IMG/VR virus record: IMGVR_UViG_3300045999_012682
Span: 1 to 54,564 of that record
Direction: 5' to 3' (one strand)
DNA from: a virus
Length of the DNA stretch: 54,564 nt
The translations under genes were made by a program, and so were the position numbers. Each line of letters begins with the position of its first letter. The first letter of the stretch is position 1. The notes beneath the pieces were generated by a model. The model was not told where the DNA came from. It searched no databases and saw nothing but the letters and a program-made list of their open reading frames with translations. Shown here piece by piece: positions 17,276 to 25,652 of the stretch.

Positions 17276-17686
17276 ATGGCAACGTTTGGAATTAGAAAAG
17301 GACTAGAAGATGTTGCGCATGAACTAAAAGGTATCCGCAATATCCTTGCTTCTATGTGGCATAGCCGTTACCAAAATGATGAAACGGATTTGTTAAATCC
17401 GGAAGCATTTGCAGATGAGTATATCTCAACAGAAGAGTGTGCCAGGCGTCTTGGGGTGTCTGATCAAACCTTGCGCAACTGGATCAGCCTTGGTAGGCAT
17501 AATGCTCAAAAAGGATGGGTTGAAGGCATTCATTATGTCAACATCAATCCTGATCCAGGGAAGAAAGGAGTCATTCGCATCCCGTGGAATCATTTGATCC
17601 AGTCATTTGCAAAAAATAAAAAGCCGGAAATTTCTGATTTTTACAAAGGTCCAATGTACAAAAGTGCAAACGGGAATAATCAATAA
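17276..17686 (+). CDS. helix-turn-helix (MerR/excisionase-like) DNA-binding protein
   Basis: This is a 136-residue protein. YISTEECARRLGVSDQTLR and the following NWISLGR form a winged HTH of the MerR/HTH_17 type at about residues 44-72, then a beta wing (HYVNINPDPGKKGVIRIPW). It leads a plus-strand cluster ending in dCTP deaminase and shares its stop with the next start (TAATGG). It may regulate this cluster or the divergent fibre operon. A 54-base intergenic region with TTGTTTATACATTAGC is a candidate divergent promoter. Confidence 0.7.
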   Translation: MATFGIRKGLEDVAHELKGIRNILASMWHSRYQNDETDLLNPEAFADEYISTEECARRLGVSDQTLRNWISLGRHNAQKGWVEGIHYVNINPDPGKKGVIRIPWNHLIQSFAKNKKPEISDFYKGPMYKSANGNNQ

Positions 17687-18144
17687 TGGGACACCGCTTT
17701 AAAGGCATTGACATCCATGCCGTCACTCTTGAAAATTACTCAGAGCTTTTGCCTCTTTCACTGTCTGAACAGGTAAAAGATTTCTTGCCGCCCGTTGGTT
17801 CGTTTGATAGCGGATGTCTGGTTCGTTATTTAGAAAACATAAAAAACTATGAAGAAGAGGACGAAAATTCCAGTATGACATTAGCCAATCGATTACGTTT
17901 AGCGTTTAAAGACCTAAGTCCTGATACAATTTGTGGGAAATTCCCTTTAGCAGAACTGCCCCTCAAAAGACGTTTGCGTTGCGTTGCAGAATACTTAATT
18001 CGCTCTGGAGAATTCGACAAGCTTAAAGACGAACGCGGTAAGCTCATTAAAAAACGCGGCAATCTTGGTAAGATGGTGGTTATCTACCAACCTCTGCCTA
18101 AACTGCTGGAATCGTTAACACGTCAAGGATTAATCGAAAAATGA
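17686..18144 (+). CDS. hypothetical protein of the DNA-metabolism cluster
   Basis: This is a 152-residue protein starting in a TAATG overlap with the HTH gene and ending in an ATGA-type overlap with the next. The C-terminal half is a predicted helical/wing arrangement (LPLKRRLRCVAEYLIRSGEF ... KMVVIYQPLPKLLESLTRQGL) that could be a winged-helix DNA-binding domain. No family recognised. Confidence 0.6.
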   Translation: MGHRFKGIDIHAVTLENYSELLPLSLSEQVKDFLPPVGSFDSGCLVRYLENIKNYEEEDENSSMTLANRLRLAFKDLSPDTICGKFPLAELPLKRRLRCVAEYLIRSGEFDKLKDERGKLIKKRGNLGKMVVIYQPLPKLLESLTRQGLIEK

Positions 18145-18530
18145 ATCGACGCGAAAAACTTATTGCTTCCGTGATTGGTCCAGAAATGGACAAGACAAGT
18201 GCCAGGATGCTCTCAGCCACGCTCAAACTCATTCTTGGTGATATGGGCCAGCACTACTGCAAGATGTGGGAAGCAGAAGGTCCTGGTGTCATGGTGTTTC
18301 AACCAGAAGATAAAGAGCGTTCAATGTTCTTCTGGACTTTGGAAGAGATTCACTCAGCACAAGAAAAATGTGAAGAGCAAAATAGTGGAGATTTAGCGGA
18401 AACTTTCAGACGCATTTTGGAGGCAGCACAGAAAATTGATCCTACAGAAAAAGCTGGATACGTCATTAATGACCAGAATGGAATCCGTTATTTAGAAATT
18501 GATTACAACAAGACAACAGAACAAAAATGA
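18141..18530 (+). CDS. hypothetical helical protein
   Basis: This 129-residue protein overlaps both neighbours by 4 bases, so it is translated within the same operon. It is predicted helical with a central aromatic strand region (GPGVMVFQPEDKERSMFFW). No family recognised. Its location between two DNA-related genes suggests an accessory role in DNA modification or replication, as inference only. Confidence 0.55.
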   Translation: MNRREKLIASVIGPEMDKTSARMLSATLKLILGDMGQHYCKMWEAEGPGVMVFQPEDKERSMFFWTLEEIHSAQEKCEEQNSGDLAETFRRILEAAQKIDPTEKAGYVINDQNGIRYLEIDYNKTTEQK

Positions 18531-19114
18531 GTATCACAGCCCCTGGGTACAAAAAAGAAGATCTTGAATTAATTACTAATTACGATCTGGTATCTGCAGC
18601 ACATGCTCTTCTTGATGGCATCCAACTTGATGTTGCAAGTTCGATTACGGCAAATTCATTTGTAGAAGCAGAACATTTTTATACTCCGCTTCAAGATGGG
18701 CTAAATTCTCAACAGTGGTTTGGTCGTGTCTATCTGTTTCCTCCCAGTGGGGCTTACTTTTGGGAGGCAAAGAACCAGCGGTGGAAGATGACCAGGGCAA
18801 CATCTAAGACCTTGCGTTCATCTCACGCTGTTTGGTTTGAAAAACTTTACAAATCCTGGCTCGCTGGAGAAATTGAGCAGGGTTTGTACTTTTCAAATTG
18901 CCCGGACATGTTCCGCTACGACCAGCGGATCTTTGATTTCCCGATCTGTATCCTAAAAACGGCACCTACTTTAAAGAAAAACACTAGCAATGGGGTGTCA
19001 AGTCATAAAACTTGTACATCATTTTTAGTTTATCTGCAGCCCCAGGATCGTGTCGCCTCTGCCACAGAACGGTTCATCGACATCTACTCGGAAAAGGGTC
19101 GCATTCTCACCTGA
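18527..19114 (+). CDS. phage Dam-like DNA N6-adenine methyltransferase, divergent
   Basis: This 195-residue protein has the layout of phage Dam proteins (PF05869-like): DLVSAAHALLDGIQLDVASS at 21-40 in the place of the SAM/DNA region, an aromatic FYTPLQDGL, and GRVYLFPPSGAYFWEAK at 67-83, where FPPS stands in for the catalytic (D/N)PP(Y/W/F) motif. The replacement of D/N by F is unusual and may mean altered or lost activity, though cyanobacterial relatives with this form seem to exist. It is co-transcribed with dCTP deaminase. Confidence 0.55.
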   Translation: MSITAPGYKKEDLELITNYDLVSAAHALLDGIQLDVASSITANSFVEAEHFYTPLQDGLNSQQWFGRVYLFPPSGAYFWEAKNQRWKMTRATSKTLRSSHAVWFEKLYKSWLAGEIEQGLYFSNCPDMFRYDQRIFDFPICILKTAPTLKKNTSNGVSSHKTCTSFLVYLQPQDRVASATERFIDIYSEKGRILT

Positions 19115-19146
19115 ATTCTGTATAGTGATATCGATTGAGTCATGTT

Positions 19147-19734
19147 ATGAGCGTATTAGCTGACTGGGAAATCCGAGAACTGGCCGAAAAAGAAGGGATG
19201 ATTGAACCCTTTGTGGATCATTTGATCAGCAAAGAAAACGGTCGGAAACTTCTCAGCTATGGTCTCAGCTCATACGGCTACGACATCAGGCTTTCTCCAG
19301 AGCAATGTCTGATTTTTGGCAAAGTCCAAGCGGGGGATTGCGATCCAAAAAACTTTGATCCTGACATTTTAAAACCTGCAGATCTCCTGGAAGACGAACG
19401 AGGACAATACTTCTTGCTACCTCCTTATGGATACTGCCTGGGCGTTGCACAAGAACGTCTTAAACTCCCTGGTGATGTAACTGTCGTTGCTGTTGGCAAA
19501 TCAACGTATGCACGTTCAGGAATCCTGGTCAATATCACGCCAGCCGAAAGTGGCTGGGAAGGTTACCTGACGCTTGAGATCAGTAACTGCACCGGGCTTT
19601 TTAATCGCATCTACGCCAATGAAGGCATTACCCAGCTGCTGTTCTATCGTGGCAACCCCTGCGAAGTGACGTACCAAGACCGCAAGGGCAAGTATCAAAA
19701 CCAAAAAAGAGAAGTTGTTTTTTCCCGTGCTTAA
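19147..19734 (+). CDS. dcd: dCTP deaminase
   Basis: This is a 195-residue protein from the ATG at 19147 (an in-frame TTG four codons earlier is less likely). It carries the family blocks LSSYGYDIRLSPEQ (40-53), GKSTYARSGI with S119 and R123, and PAESGWEGYLTLEISN with the catalytic E138. It deaminates dCTP to dUTP, feeding thymidylate synthesis for phage DNA. All key residues are present. It ends by overlapping the convergent gene at 19731 by four bases. Confidence 0.92.
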   Translation: MSVLADWEIRELAEKEGMIEPFVDHLISKENGRKLLSYGLSSYGYDIRLSPEQCLIFGKVQAGDCDPKNFDPDILKPADLLEDERGQYFLLPPYGYCLGVAQERLKLPGDVTVVAVGKSTYARSGILVNITPAESGWEGYLTLEISNCTGLFNRIYANEGITQLLFYRGNPCEVTYQDRKGKYQNQKREVVFSRA

Positions 19735-20108
19735 CCAAACGGCTTGCCAAATTGACCTTGTGGTTTATTGGCGTAATTAGTTCCGCCTCCCCGACCAAAG
19801 CGCTCGCCTAGGTTGGGGATAACAGTACCTCCCATATCAAGAGAACTACGTGGCGTTTTTCCTTTGATTTGTGGGTCTGCAATATCAGAACGTTGTTTAT
19901 ATGCTGCAGCACTTTTTGCTGCTTTCGTAAAACGAGCAACACGTTCTTGTTGATTATTTAAGGAAGAAGCAACTTCTCTTTCTTCTGGATCTAGACGACG
20001 CAAGTCTGTGTCGTACGCCTGTTCTGGACGTAAATCCGATACCTCAGCACCAGAGGTACCACCGGACCTTTGTCCTGTTTCGTATAAAGGACTGTATATA
20101 CTTGCCAT
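19731..20108 (-). CDS. hypothetical disordered/virion-like protein
   Basis: This is a 125-residue protein beginning MASIYSPLYETGQRSGG and ending in a Gly/Lys-rich tail (GERFGRGGGTNYANKPQG). It is polar with a central helix (ERVARFTKAAKSAAAYKQR). The style resembles the small structural-region proteins at 39641 and 45171. It overlaps the deaminase gene tail-to-tail. Function unknown. Confidence 0.5.
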   Translation of the reverse strand: MASIYSPLYETGQRSGGTSGAEVSDLRPEQAYDTDLRRLDPEEREVASSLNNQQERVARFTKAAKSAAAYKQRSDIADPQIKGKTPRSSLDMGGTVIPNLGERFGRGGGTNYANKPQGQFGKPFG

Positions 20109-20134
20109 GATAATATTGTAAATGAGATAACCTT

Positions 20135-20488
20135 ATGTCTATATCAATGCATACCGCAGCCGGTTTCTTAGATAGCTTTGTACAAGACGAATTGAAATGC
20201 CGTTGTTTAACGGAAGAAAGCTTTGGCGCGCCTCTCGATAATGAAGAAAATGATGTACCCTTATATGATATGTACAACCGAGGGTTGACTTTATGCGAGC
20301 AAGGGCTGGAGCGGAATCCATTGAATCTCGAGGGGCAACGTCCTGGAACGACTGGTTTGATCCCATCGATGGAGGAAGGCTTGGCAATGGGGGCATCACC
20401 AAGACCCCGGACCCTAGTCCTGGAACTGGAGGAACCGGAAGAGGAGGAGAAGATTCTGTCAGCCAAGCGCCGGGGCTTGATGCGTTAA
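20135..20488 (+). CDS. hypothetical protein coupled to the DUF3310 gene
   Basis: This is a 117-residue frame. The first 60 residues look folded (HTAAGFLDSFVQDELKCRC ... YDMYNRGLTLCEQGLER) and the rest is acidic and low in complexity (LELEEPEEEEK). Its TAA overlaps an ATG at 20488 (TAATG), the start assigned to the DUF3310 gene. An alternative reading in which the downstream frame begins at 20293 would overlap this gene by 196 bases. Confidence 0.5.
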   Translation: MSISMHTAAGFLDSFVQDELKCRCLTEESFGAPLDNEENDVPLYDMYNRGLTLCEQGLERNPLNLEGQRPGTTGLIPSMEEGLAMGASPRPRTLVLELEEPEEEEKILSAKRRGLMR

Positions 20489-20778
20489 TGGAATGCAAGG
20501 ATGGTGTGTGCCCTGTGCCTTGGGCAGTCAAAGAAGAAACTCCTGTCGTTGTTCCAGATGCCGTTAACCATCCACCTCATTACACTGACGGTGGTGGAAT
20601 TGAGTGCATTGAAGCCATTGAGGCAGCTTTAACCAACGAAGAATATCGTGGTTACCTGAAAGGCAACATTACTAAATATATTTGGCGTGAGAAGCATAAA
20701 GGCGGAACCGAATCATTGAAAAAAGCACAGTGGTACTTAGATCGCCTCATTCAACTTGACGAAGCTCAAAACGGCTGA
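20488..20778 (+). CDS. DUF3310 (SaV-like) protein
   Basis: This is a 96-residue protein from the ATG at 20488. It shows the DUF3310 pattern: VNHPPHYTDGGGIECIEAIEAAL near 28-48, then GYLKGNITKYIWREKHKGG and LKKAQWYLDRLIQL. The family is common in phage nucleotide-metabolism clusters and is sometimes annotated as a nucleotide kinase, but its biochemical role is not settled. The TAATG overlap with the preceding frame decided the start. It ends overlapping the convergent nblA-like gene by 13 bases. Confidence 0.82.
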   Translation: MECKDGVCPVPWAVKEETPVVVPDAVNHPPHYTDGGGIECIEAIEAALTNEEYRGYLKGNITKYIWREKHKGGTESLKKAQWYLDRLIQLDEAQNG

Positions 20779-21056
20779 AGCTCGTCATCATCGTCATCCT
20801 CGTCGTCGTATGCAAATGCGGCGGCGAGTTCTACTAATTCGAGGTCGGTTGGAATATCAAAATCAATTGAAATATTCTCATCCGCCAAAATGTCCTTGAT
20901 TGCAAACCATTCCATCAATCGCTGGTGGTAAAGGTTAAGAAGTGCGGCGTACAACTGATCCCAAGTCATCTCCTGAGCTTCCAGCTCAGCCCTCCGCATG
21001 GAGAACTGAAGCTCAAGAGGAAGCTCAAACTGCCGCGATTCCACTGATTTTTCCAT
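20766..21056 (-). CDS. nblA: NblA-like phycobilisome degradation protein
   Basis: This is a 96-residue protein (start at the ATG at 21056; a GTG at 21065 is in frame). Residues about 10-55 align well with NblA/Ycf18: FELPLELQFSMRRAE, EMTWDQLYAALLNLYHQR and KDILADENI match the ELSLEQQF ... SxDQAxxFLxxLYxQ pattern of cyanobacterial NblA. NblA is a Clp adaptor that brings phycobiliproteins to proteolysis. Phage copies would dismantle the antenna during infection. A long acidic tail (YDDEDDDDDEL) extends it beyond the usual 60 residues. Confidence 0.75.
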   Translation of the reverse strand: MEKSVESRQFELPLELQFSMRRAELEAQEMTWDQLYAALLNLYHQRLMEWFAIKDILADENISIDFDIPTDLELVELAAAFAYDDEDDDDDELQPF

Positions 21057-21083
21057 GGCACTCACGATTTTTATTAGTTTATT

Positions 21084-21746
21084 CTACGACCAAGCATTAA
21101 TCAATCCGTCCTGCTCCAGGAGGTCATCAATCCAGCCGGAACGCTTTTGGTTAAAAGAATTCGCAAAAGCTGTAAGAACATAAGGATTGATCAGCGTTTC
21201 CAGTTCTTTAATGGCATCAATTTCTTGCTGAGATCCAGTGTAATTTCTAAATGCTCTTAACAGGATGTTAGGAGAACACTCTTGAATTGGATTGATGTCA
21301 AAAAGAAAAAGATTAATTTCTTCTTTGCGCCGGTTCAAAAGGCTCCCTGTTGCTTTGCCATCATGATCAAAGATCCATTGCAGCATGCAATTAACAACTT
21401 CTGACCACTCTTCATTTTCAATGTCATCTAAAATTTCGCTGTAACGAAAAGGCTCCCATCCAATTGAATGAATAAAAGATAAAAGTGCTTGATTCATATA
21501 GTAGTCAAGTTTTATGTTTTCTTTTTCCAGGAGACCATCAATGATTTCCAATTCATGGATCAAATAATCTAGAGCCTTGTGTTCTGTGCAGCAATGTCCT
21601 TTTAAAACAGGGCTGCCATCTGGATAATACTGACTTCCAAAACCAAAAGTAAAAGGCGCACCTCCGGTCAAAGGATCGGGGTACGCCTTTTCATTAAAGC
21701 CTTCGTACTTACAAATAAGCTCGATTGCAAGACGATGATCATTCAT
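21084..21746 (-). CDS. GH24-type phage lysozyme (endolysin)
   Basis: This is a 220-residue protein with the T4/lambdoid lysozyme active-site pattern: KYEGF with the catalytic E15, AYPDPLTGG with D24, and FTFGFGSQ with T33. It would cleave the glycan strands of peptidoglycan. The ATG at 21746 is preferred. An in-frame TTG at 21770 would place the coding start inside a perfect hairpin that ends one base before the ATG. Downstream about 120 residues are helical, with no extra binding domain recognised. Confidence 0.83.
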   Translation of the reverse strand: MNDHRLAIELICKYEGFNEKAYPDPLTGGAPFTFGFGSQYYPDGSPVLKGHCCTEHKALDYLIHELEIIDGLLEKENIKLDYYMNQALLSFIHSIGWEPFRYSEILDDIENEEWSEVVNCMLQWIFDHDGKATGSLLNRRKEEINLFLFDINPIQECSPNILLRAFRNYTGSQQEIDAIKELETLINPYVLTAFANSFNQKRSGWIDDLLEQDGLINAWS

Positions 21747-21768
21747 GGAGATATTTAACAATATCTCC
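21747..21768 (-). promoter_or_regulatory. hairpin at the lysozyme ribosome-binding site
   Basis: GGAGATATT-loop-AATATCTCC is a perfect 9-bp stem with a 4-base loop. It lies immediately before the lysozyme ATG and contains the only nearby GGAG Shine-Dalgarno in its stem. Folded RNA would hide the ribosome site, as known for the T4 lysozyme gene. Confidence 0.6.
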
Positions 21769-21781
21769 AATCATACATAAA

Positions 21782-21907
21782 TTATTTGCCTTGACCACGA
21801 GACAATTTACGTCCGTGATTTGCTTTGGAGTGTTTTCCATCGCCTTGTCTTGTCATCTTAGGCTTGGACTCAATTTTGATGGATGCGCTGGATTTAGGTT
21901 TTGCCAT
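21782..21907 (-). CDS. tiny very basic protein
   Basis: This is a 41-residue frame from the ATG at 21907. It begins MAKPKSSASIKIES and ends TRQGDGKHSKANHGRKLSRG plus QGK, strongly basic and His/Lys/Gly-rich. The composition and the Shine-Dalgarno-like spacing resemble the small basic proteins at the left end of the window. It is likely nucleic-acid-binding. The exact role is unknown. Confidence 0.55.
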   Translation of the reverse strand: MAKPKSSASIKIESKPKMTRQGDGKHSKANHGRKLSRGQGK

Positions 21908-21909
21908 GG

Positions 21910-22197
21910 TTACCAGTTGTAGTTACACGCCCACCAGCCGGGAGTCAGTTTGTCCTTCTTCTCGGAGCAGTTGTGGCGTGCTTTAAAGTTAGCACGTCTT
22001 CCCTCGTCTTTGTGTTGTAGATAATCTTCGTAACCCCTGGCTCCAAAACGGACAATTTTTTCTTGGCCTCCTTGGCACGCTTTTACAACGTACTTGTGTT
22101 TGTCTCCTTTTGGAGCACGTTGAGGTTTATTGCATTTCATATTCTCTTTTTTGTAACGATTAGCAGCAGAGGCCGCTTTTTTTCTTTGATCAGACAT
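21910..22197 (-). CDS. basic DUF5754-like protein
   Basis: This is a 95-residue protein (ATG at 22197, overlapping the TGA of the 992-residue gene). The block KYVVKACQGGQEKIVRFGARGYEDY, split by a charged RRANFKARHNCSEKKDKLT and ending TPGWWACNYNW, matches from memory a small family found in phages and large algal viruses (FRARHxCDxKKDKxTxGYWSCxxW). The conserved Cys and His might bind metal. Function unknown. Confidence 0.7.
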   Translation of the reverse strand: MSDQRKKAASAANRYKKENMKCNKPQRAPKGDKHKYVVKACQGGQEKIVRFGARGYEDYLQHKDEGRRANFKARHNCSEKKDKLTPGWWACNYNW

Positions 22198-25175
22198 CAA
22201 CTAAATCCTTTAAACATAGAAGTAAAATCTTTCAGGAAAGAAGTAGCAGCCTCGCTTTTTTGTGGCACGTCCTCTTCTTCTTCTTCATCTCCAAATATTT
22301 TAAAGTAAGAAGATCTTTGTACTGTTTCTTCTTCTTCTTCGTCTGCGGATCCTGCAGAGCCTAATGTCTCATCTTCTCCAAACAAACTACTAACACTTGT
22401 AAATGCTTGAAATGGGTTTTCCATATCACCAAATGCAAATTCCAAGCCTTTAGTTGAGCTAGCCTTGCTGACTAATTCTTGCTCAGTTCTATCTACATCT
22501 GGTAAAAAGTCTGAATAAAATTCGTCTTCTGTGCCGTTGTATCCAGCATTTTTAAATACATTGTATAAGACAGTTGTTTCTCCTTGTTCTTCTTTTACAT
22601 CAGTAGGTCTTTCAATATAACTAGCGCCAAGTGTTTTTTGATTCAGTTCTTCGTCTTTTTCATTTAGATATTTGATGCTTTCTCTAATTTGCTTTGCTTC
22701 TTCTGTTCTTAATTGATCAACTAAATACCCTTTAACTTGTTCGACCGTTGCATCGCTTCCTTCTAAACCAATTGATTTTAATACCTGCTCCCATTCAGCT
22801 TTATTTTTTTCTGGGTCAACAGAACCTAAAACTGCATCAGCAAACTCTTCTGGTGTCACAAACTGCATAAAACCGGCGCCGCCATAAAATTGCTTTCTTG
22901 CAGCAAGATCAGCGCCAAAGTTTTTAATCTTTTGCTCCAGTTCTGCGTAAGGCAAAATATCTTCGGCCGGATCCAGAAGTACTGACTTTCCTGTACTGTC
23001 TTTTACCATGCCCGTGCTTCCTTTTACCTGGTAATGAAGCTTGGCAAAAACTACTGGATCTGTTTTGTATGTTTTTTCAAAACCATAACGATAAGCTTCA
23101 TTTGCCCAATTAATTCCATCACTACCTACTTGATCTGTTTTAGCTAATTGGAAGTCTTGAGCAAAAATATTTTTTTGTAGTTGATAATTTTCTAGCTGTT
23201 TTGCTCCTACTTCTTTTGTTTTGTTTGTTATTGGATCCATGTAAAATTGCGCATCAAAATTCTTTGTCACCTTTTCAGAAGCCTGGACTAAATCCAAGAA
23301 AGTTTTTGTGCGTAAGTCAGCAATTTGCTTAAGTTTATTAATAGTTGTTTGTGATTGAAATACGTTTTGTTCTTCTTCTTTTACATCCAAATAACTAATG
23401 AATTCATCCATAGACTTAGACTGATCAAAACGAGGCTTAATAAAATCTTTAATAAAACTGTTAACAAACTCTTTCTTAGAGTCTCTATCCATATTGAACA
23501 TAATTTTTCTAAAGTCATCAATATTATTTACGTCTAAAACGCGTCCATTTTCTTTGTATTTTTCAGCTACTTCCAAATAAACAGGTTTACCAATTGATGG
23601 ATCTTTTGTATATGCCTCTATTTCTTCTTTTGCTGATGCCTGTAAACGTTTTAATTCATCTTCACCATACGTGCGCGTTTCTAGTTCATAGTTTTCATAC
23701 CGCTTCATCAATGTTTCATCAAACCATTTTTGCCAATTATAAACAGTTGTATTTGAACTCATTCCTGTAATTTTTTCTAGTTCTTTTTCAATTCCTTGTT
23801 GATATTCTTTTCCTTTTCCTGCCAGGCTTAACATGCCGCCGATCCCCGTATCACCGATAATGGAATTGGCCAGGTTTGAATTTATTTCCATAAGTTCGCT
23901 ATAGCCTGGCAAACCAGACATTAACGTAAGATTAGCTTCTTTCTGTTTAACTTTTTTTAATTCATCTATGCTTGTTTTTAATAAATCTTGCGTTAAAGCA
24001 CCTAATTGTTTTTCTTTTTGTATATCAGTTGTACCAATGTTTTCTGCTAGTGTTTTTTCTAAAATTGTATTAATTTCCTCTTGGTTAATTAGATTTCCTT
24101 TCTCATCGTATTGAGGCGCGGCTAATACAATCTTTTGTTTTCCAGAGGTATCTGTTGTAATACCTAAAACTTCATCACGATACTTTTGTTTTTCAAAGTC
24201 AGTTAATGTTTCTCTGTATTTAGTTGCTGCCATCTCCGATTCTGAAATCGGATCACTAGCTCTGAGTTTTAAAAACCTACCTCTGGTGGTGTAGTCCTGG
24301 TGAAGATATGTATCTTGGTTGTAGCGCATTGTAATATCAATGTCATCATTGGCAACCGCAGTATTGTATTCGTTAATTGCTCTTTGTACTTCTGCAGGAT
24401 TGTATTTAATGTATGCATTTAAATCAAACTTTCCGGCAGGATCTTTTGCACCTAAGCTTGGATCCCATGCTTGTACTTTTGTGCTTCCATAAAAACTTTT
24501 AAAAGTATCCCTTGCCTGGTTCAATAAAGTCTGATCATACCCACCAGGTAAAAGACCTTGTCCAATAAGATTTTGTATCTCTGCCATTGGGATAGCATCT
24601 CTACTTCTTAAATACGTTCCTCCTTGAGCATTTTGTGAATATGCAACAAACTGTTGGCTCCAGCGTTCAAGTCCCTCAGATAATCTGTTGCGTTTTTCAA
24701 TTTCTTTATTCACATTATCTGCATTTGTTTGTCTATATTTTTCTTGTTCAGTATTGTATGCTGTTGCAGTTTGAGCACGTCGCGCAGCTTGTTGATTATT
24801 GTAATCAGCTGCCGCCTGTCTTCTTTGTTGTTGAACTGTCGATAAATCACCTTGTAATGGCAAGTTTCTATTTTCGTTTTTTCCGTACACAGCCCAATGC
24901 CATTCACCCCACTGCACACGACTAACACCTTGAGGTTTAATTGTTTTTTGCCAATAGTCTTCTAAGTCGGAATTATTTAATACATAAGATTTATAGTCAG
25001 GGGCCGGATCTGGATATTGGCTTAAAAAGTCATTTTCAGTTTTATCTGGATACGTATCTATATAATCTTTTTCTGTTCGGAAAGGAAAAGTTTTTTCAAA
25101 GCTTGTTGAAGTTGCATATGGTTCGCGATCAAAACGATATACTTTCCAACCAGAGGTAGGACTCCATGTGGCCAT
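22197..25175 (-). CDS. 992-residue coiled-coil protein, probable internal virion/ejection protein
   Basis: This is the largest protein in the window. The N-terminus has aromatic motifs with repeated DY/PD units (FRTEKDYIDTYPDKTENDF). The centre is almost continuous charged helix with coiled-coil character. The C-terminus is acidic (DEEEEETVQRS, DEEEEEDVPQKSE). There are no catalytic motifs and no clear membrane helix. Its length, its position in the virion block and its helical content suit a tape-measure, ejection or scaffold role. It is translated just upstream of the DUF5754-like gene (TGATG overlap). Confidence 0.6.
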   Translation of the reverse strand: MATWSPTSGWKVYRFDREPYATSTSFEKTFPFRTEKDYIDTYPDKTENDFLSQYPDPAPDYKSYVLNNSDLEDYWQKTIKPQGVSRVQWGEWHWAVYGKNENRNLPLQGDLSTVQQQRRQAAADYNNQQAARRAQTATAYNTEQEKYRQTNADNVNKEIEKRNRLSEGLERWSQQFVAYSQNAQGGTYLRSRDAIPMAEIQNLIGQGLLPGGYDQTLLNQARDTFKSFYGSTKVQAWDPSLGAKDPAGKFDLNAYIKYNPAEVQRAINEYNTAVANDDIDITMRYNQDTYLHQDYTTRGRFLKLRASDPISESEMAATKYRETLTDFEKQKYRDEVLGITTDTSGKQKIVLAAPQYDEKGNLINQEEINTILEKTLAENIGTTDIQKEKQLGALTQDLLKTSIDELKKVKQKEANLTLMSGLPGYSELMEINSNLANSIIGDTGIGGMLSLAGKGKEYQQGIEKELEKITGMSSNTTVYNWQKWFDETLMKRYENYELETRTYGEDELKRLQASAKEEIEAYTKDPSIGKPVYLEVAEKYKENGRVLDVNNIDDFRKIMFNMDRDSKKEFVNSFIKDFIKPRFDQSKSMDEFISYLDVKEEEQNVFQSQTTINKLKQIADLRTKTFLDLVQASEKVTKNFDAQFYMDPITNKTKEVGAKQLENYQLQKNIFAQDFQLAKTDQVGSDGINWANEAYRYGFEKTYKTDPVVFAKLHYQVKGSTGMVKDSTGKSVLLDPAEDILPYAELEQKIKNFGADLAARKQFYGGAGFMQFVTPEEFADAVLGSVDPEKNKAEWEQVLKSIGLEGSDATVEQVKGYLVDQLRTEEAKQIRESIKYLNEKDEELNQKTLGASYIERPTDVKEEQGETTVLYNVFKNAGYNGTEDEFYSDFLPDVDRTEQELVSKASSTKGLEFAFGDMENPFQAFTSVSSLFGEDETLGSAGSADEEEEETVQRSSYFKIFGDEEEEEDVPQKSEAATSFLKDFTSMFKGFS

Positions 25176-25178
25176 TTA

Positions 25179-25517
25179 TTAACACTCCTTAAAAATAAAA
25201 ACAGATTCCTGTTTAATCCAGTCTTCAATCCTATCAAGAGTTTCGATAGAAAAGAAGTTTTGTTTTTTGAACCAGGTTCGCATATCTTCAGAACCTTTAT
25301 GTGCATTGCAACGACGGCAACAAGGAATTAAATTGTGACGATTAGAAGATCCTGATTTAAATCTTGGGATAATATGATCAAGACTTGTAGCCGATTCACC
25401 GCAATATCCACACTTATAATCCCATGCTTGATATATACTTTCTCTGAATCTCTTCTTGGCAAGTTTTGGTGTTAATTCAACCAGCAGGGCGAGGGGCTCG
25501 TGCTCGTTGCAAAACAT
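25179..25517 (-). CDS. free-standing HNH endonuclease
   Basis: This is a 112-residue protein with the canonical cyanobacterial/phage HNH layout: CGYCGESATSLDHIIPRFKSG with the first Cys pair and the catalytic D-H, then NRHNLIPCCRRCNAHKGSED with the second Cys pair and the last His. All core residues are present. It sits between the large coiled-coil gene and a 135-base intergenic region and is probably a homing endonuclease lodged in the virion operon. Confidence 0.85.
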   Translation of the reverse strand: MFCNEHEPLALLVELTPKLAKKRFRESIYQAWDYKCGYCGESATSLDHIIPRFKSGSSNRHNLIPCCRRCNAHKGSEDMRTWFKKQNFFSIETLDRIEDWIKQESVFIFKEC

Positions 25518-25652
25518 GTATTTAATTGCCGTTAATTTATTTTAATTTCCCCACACACTTTCTCTGCATAAACACAAAGATAAAATTTTACTTAAGTCCG
25601 CCCACACCCTCTTGACTCAAGGTAATGTATATGAGTAACCACTGCCTCCCCA

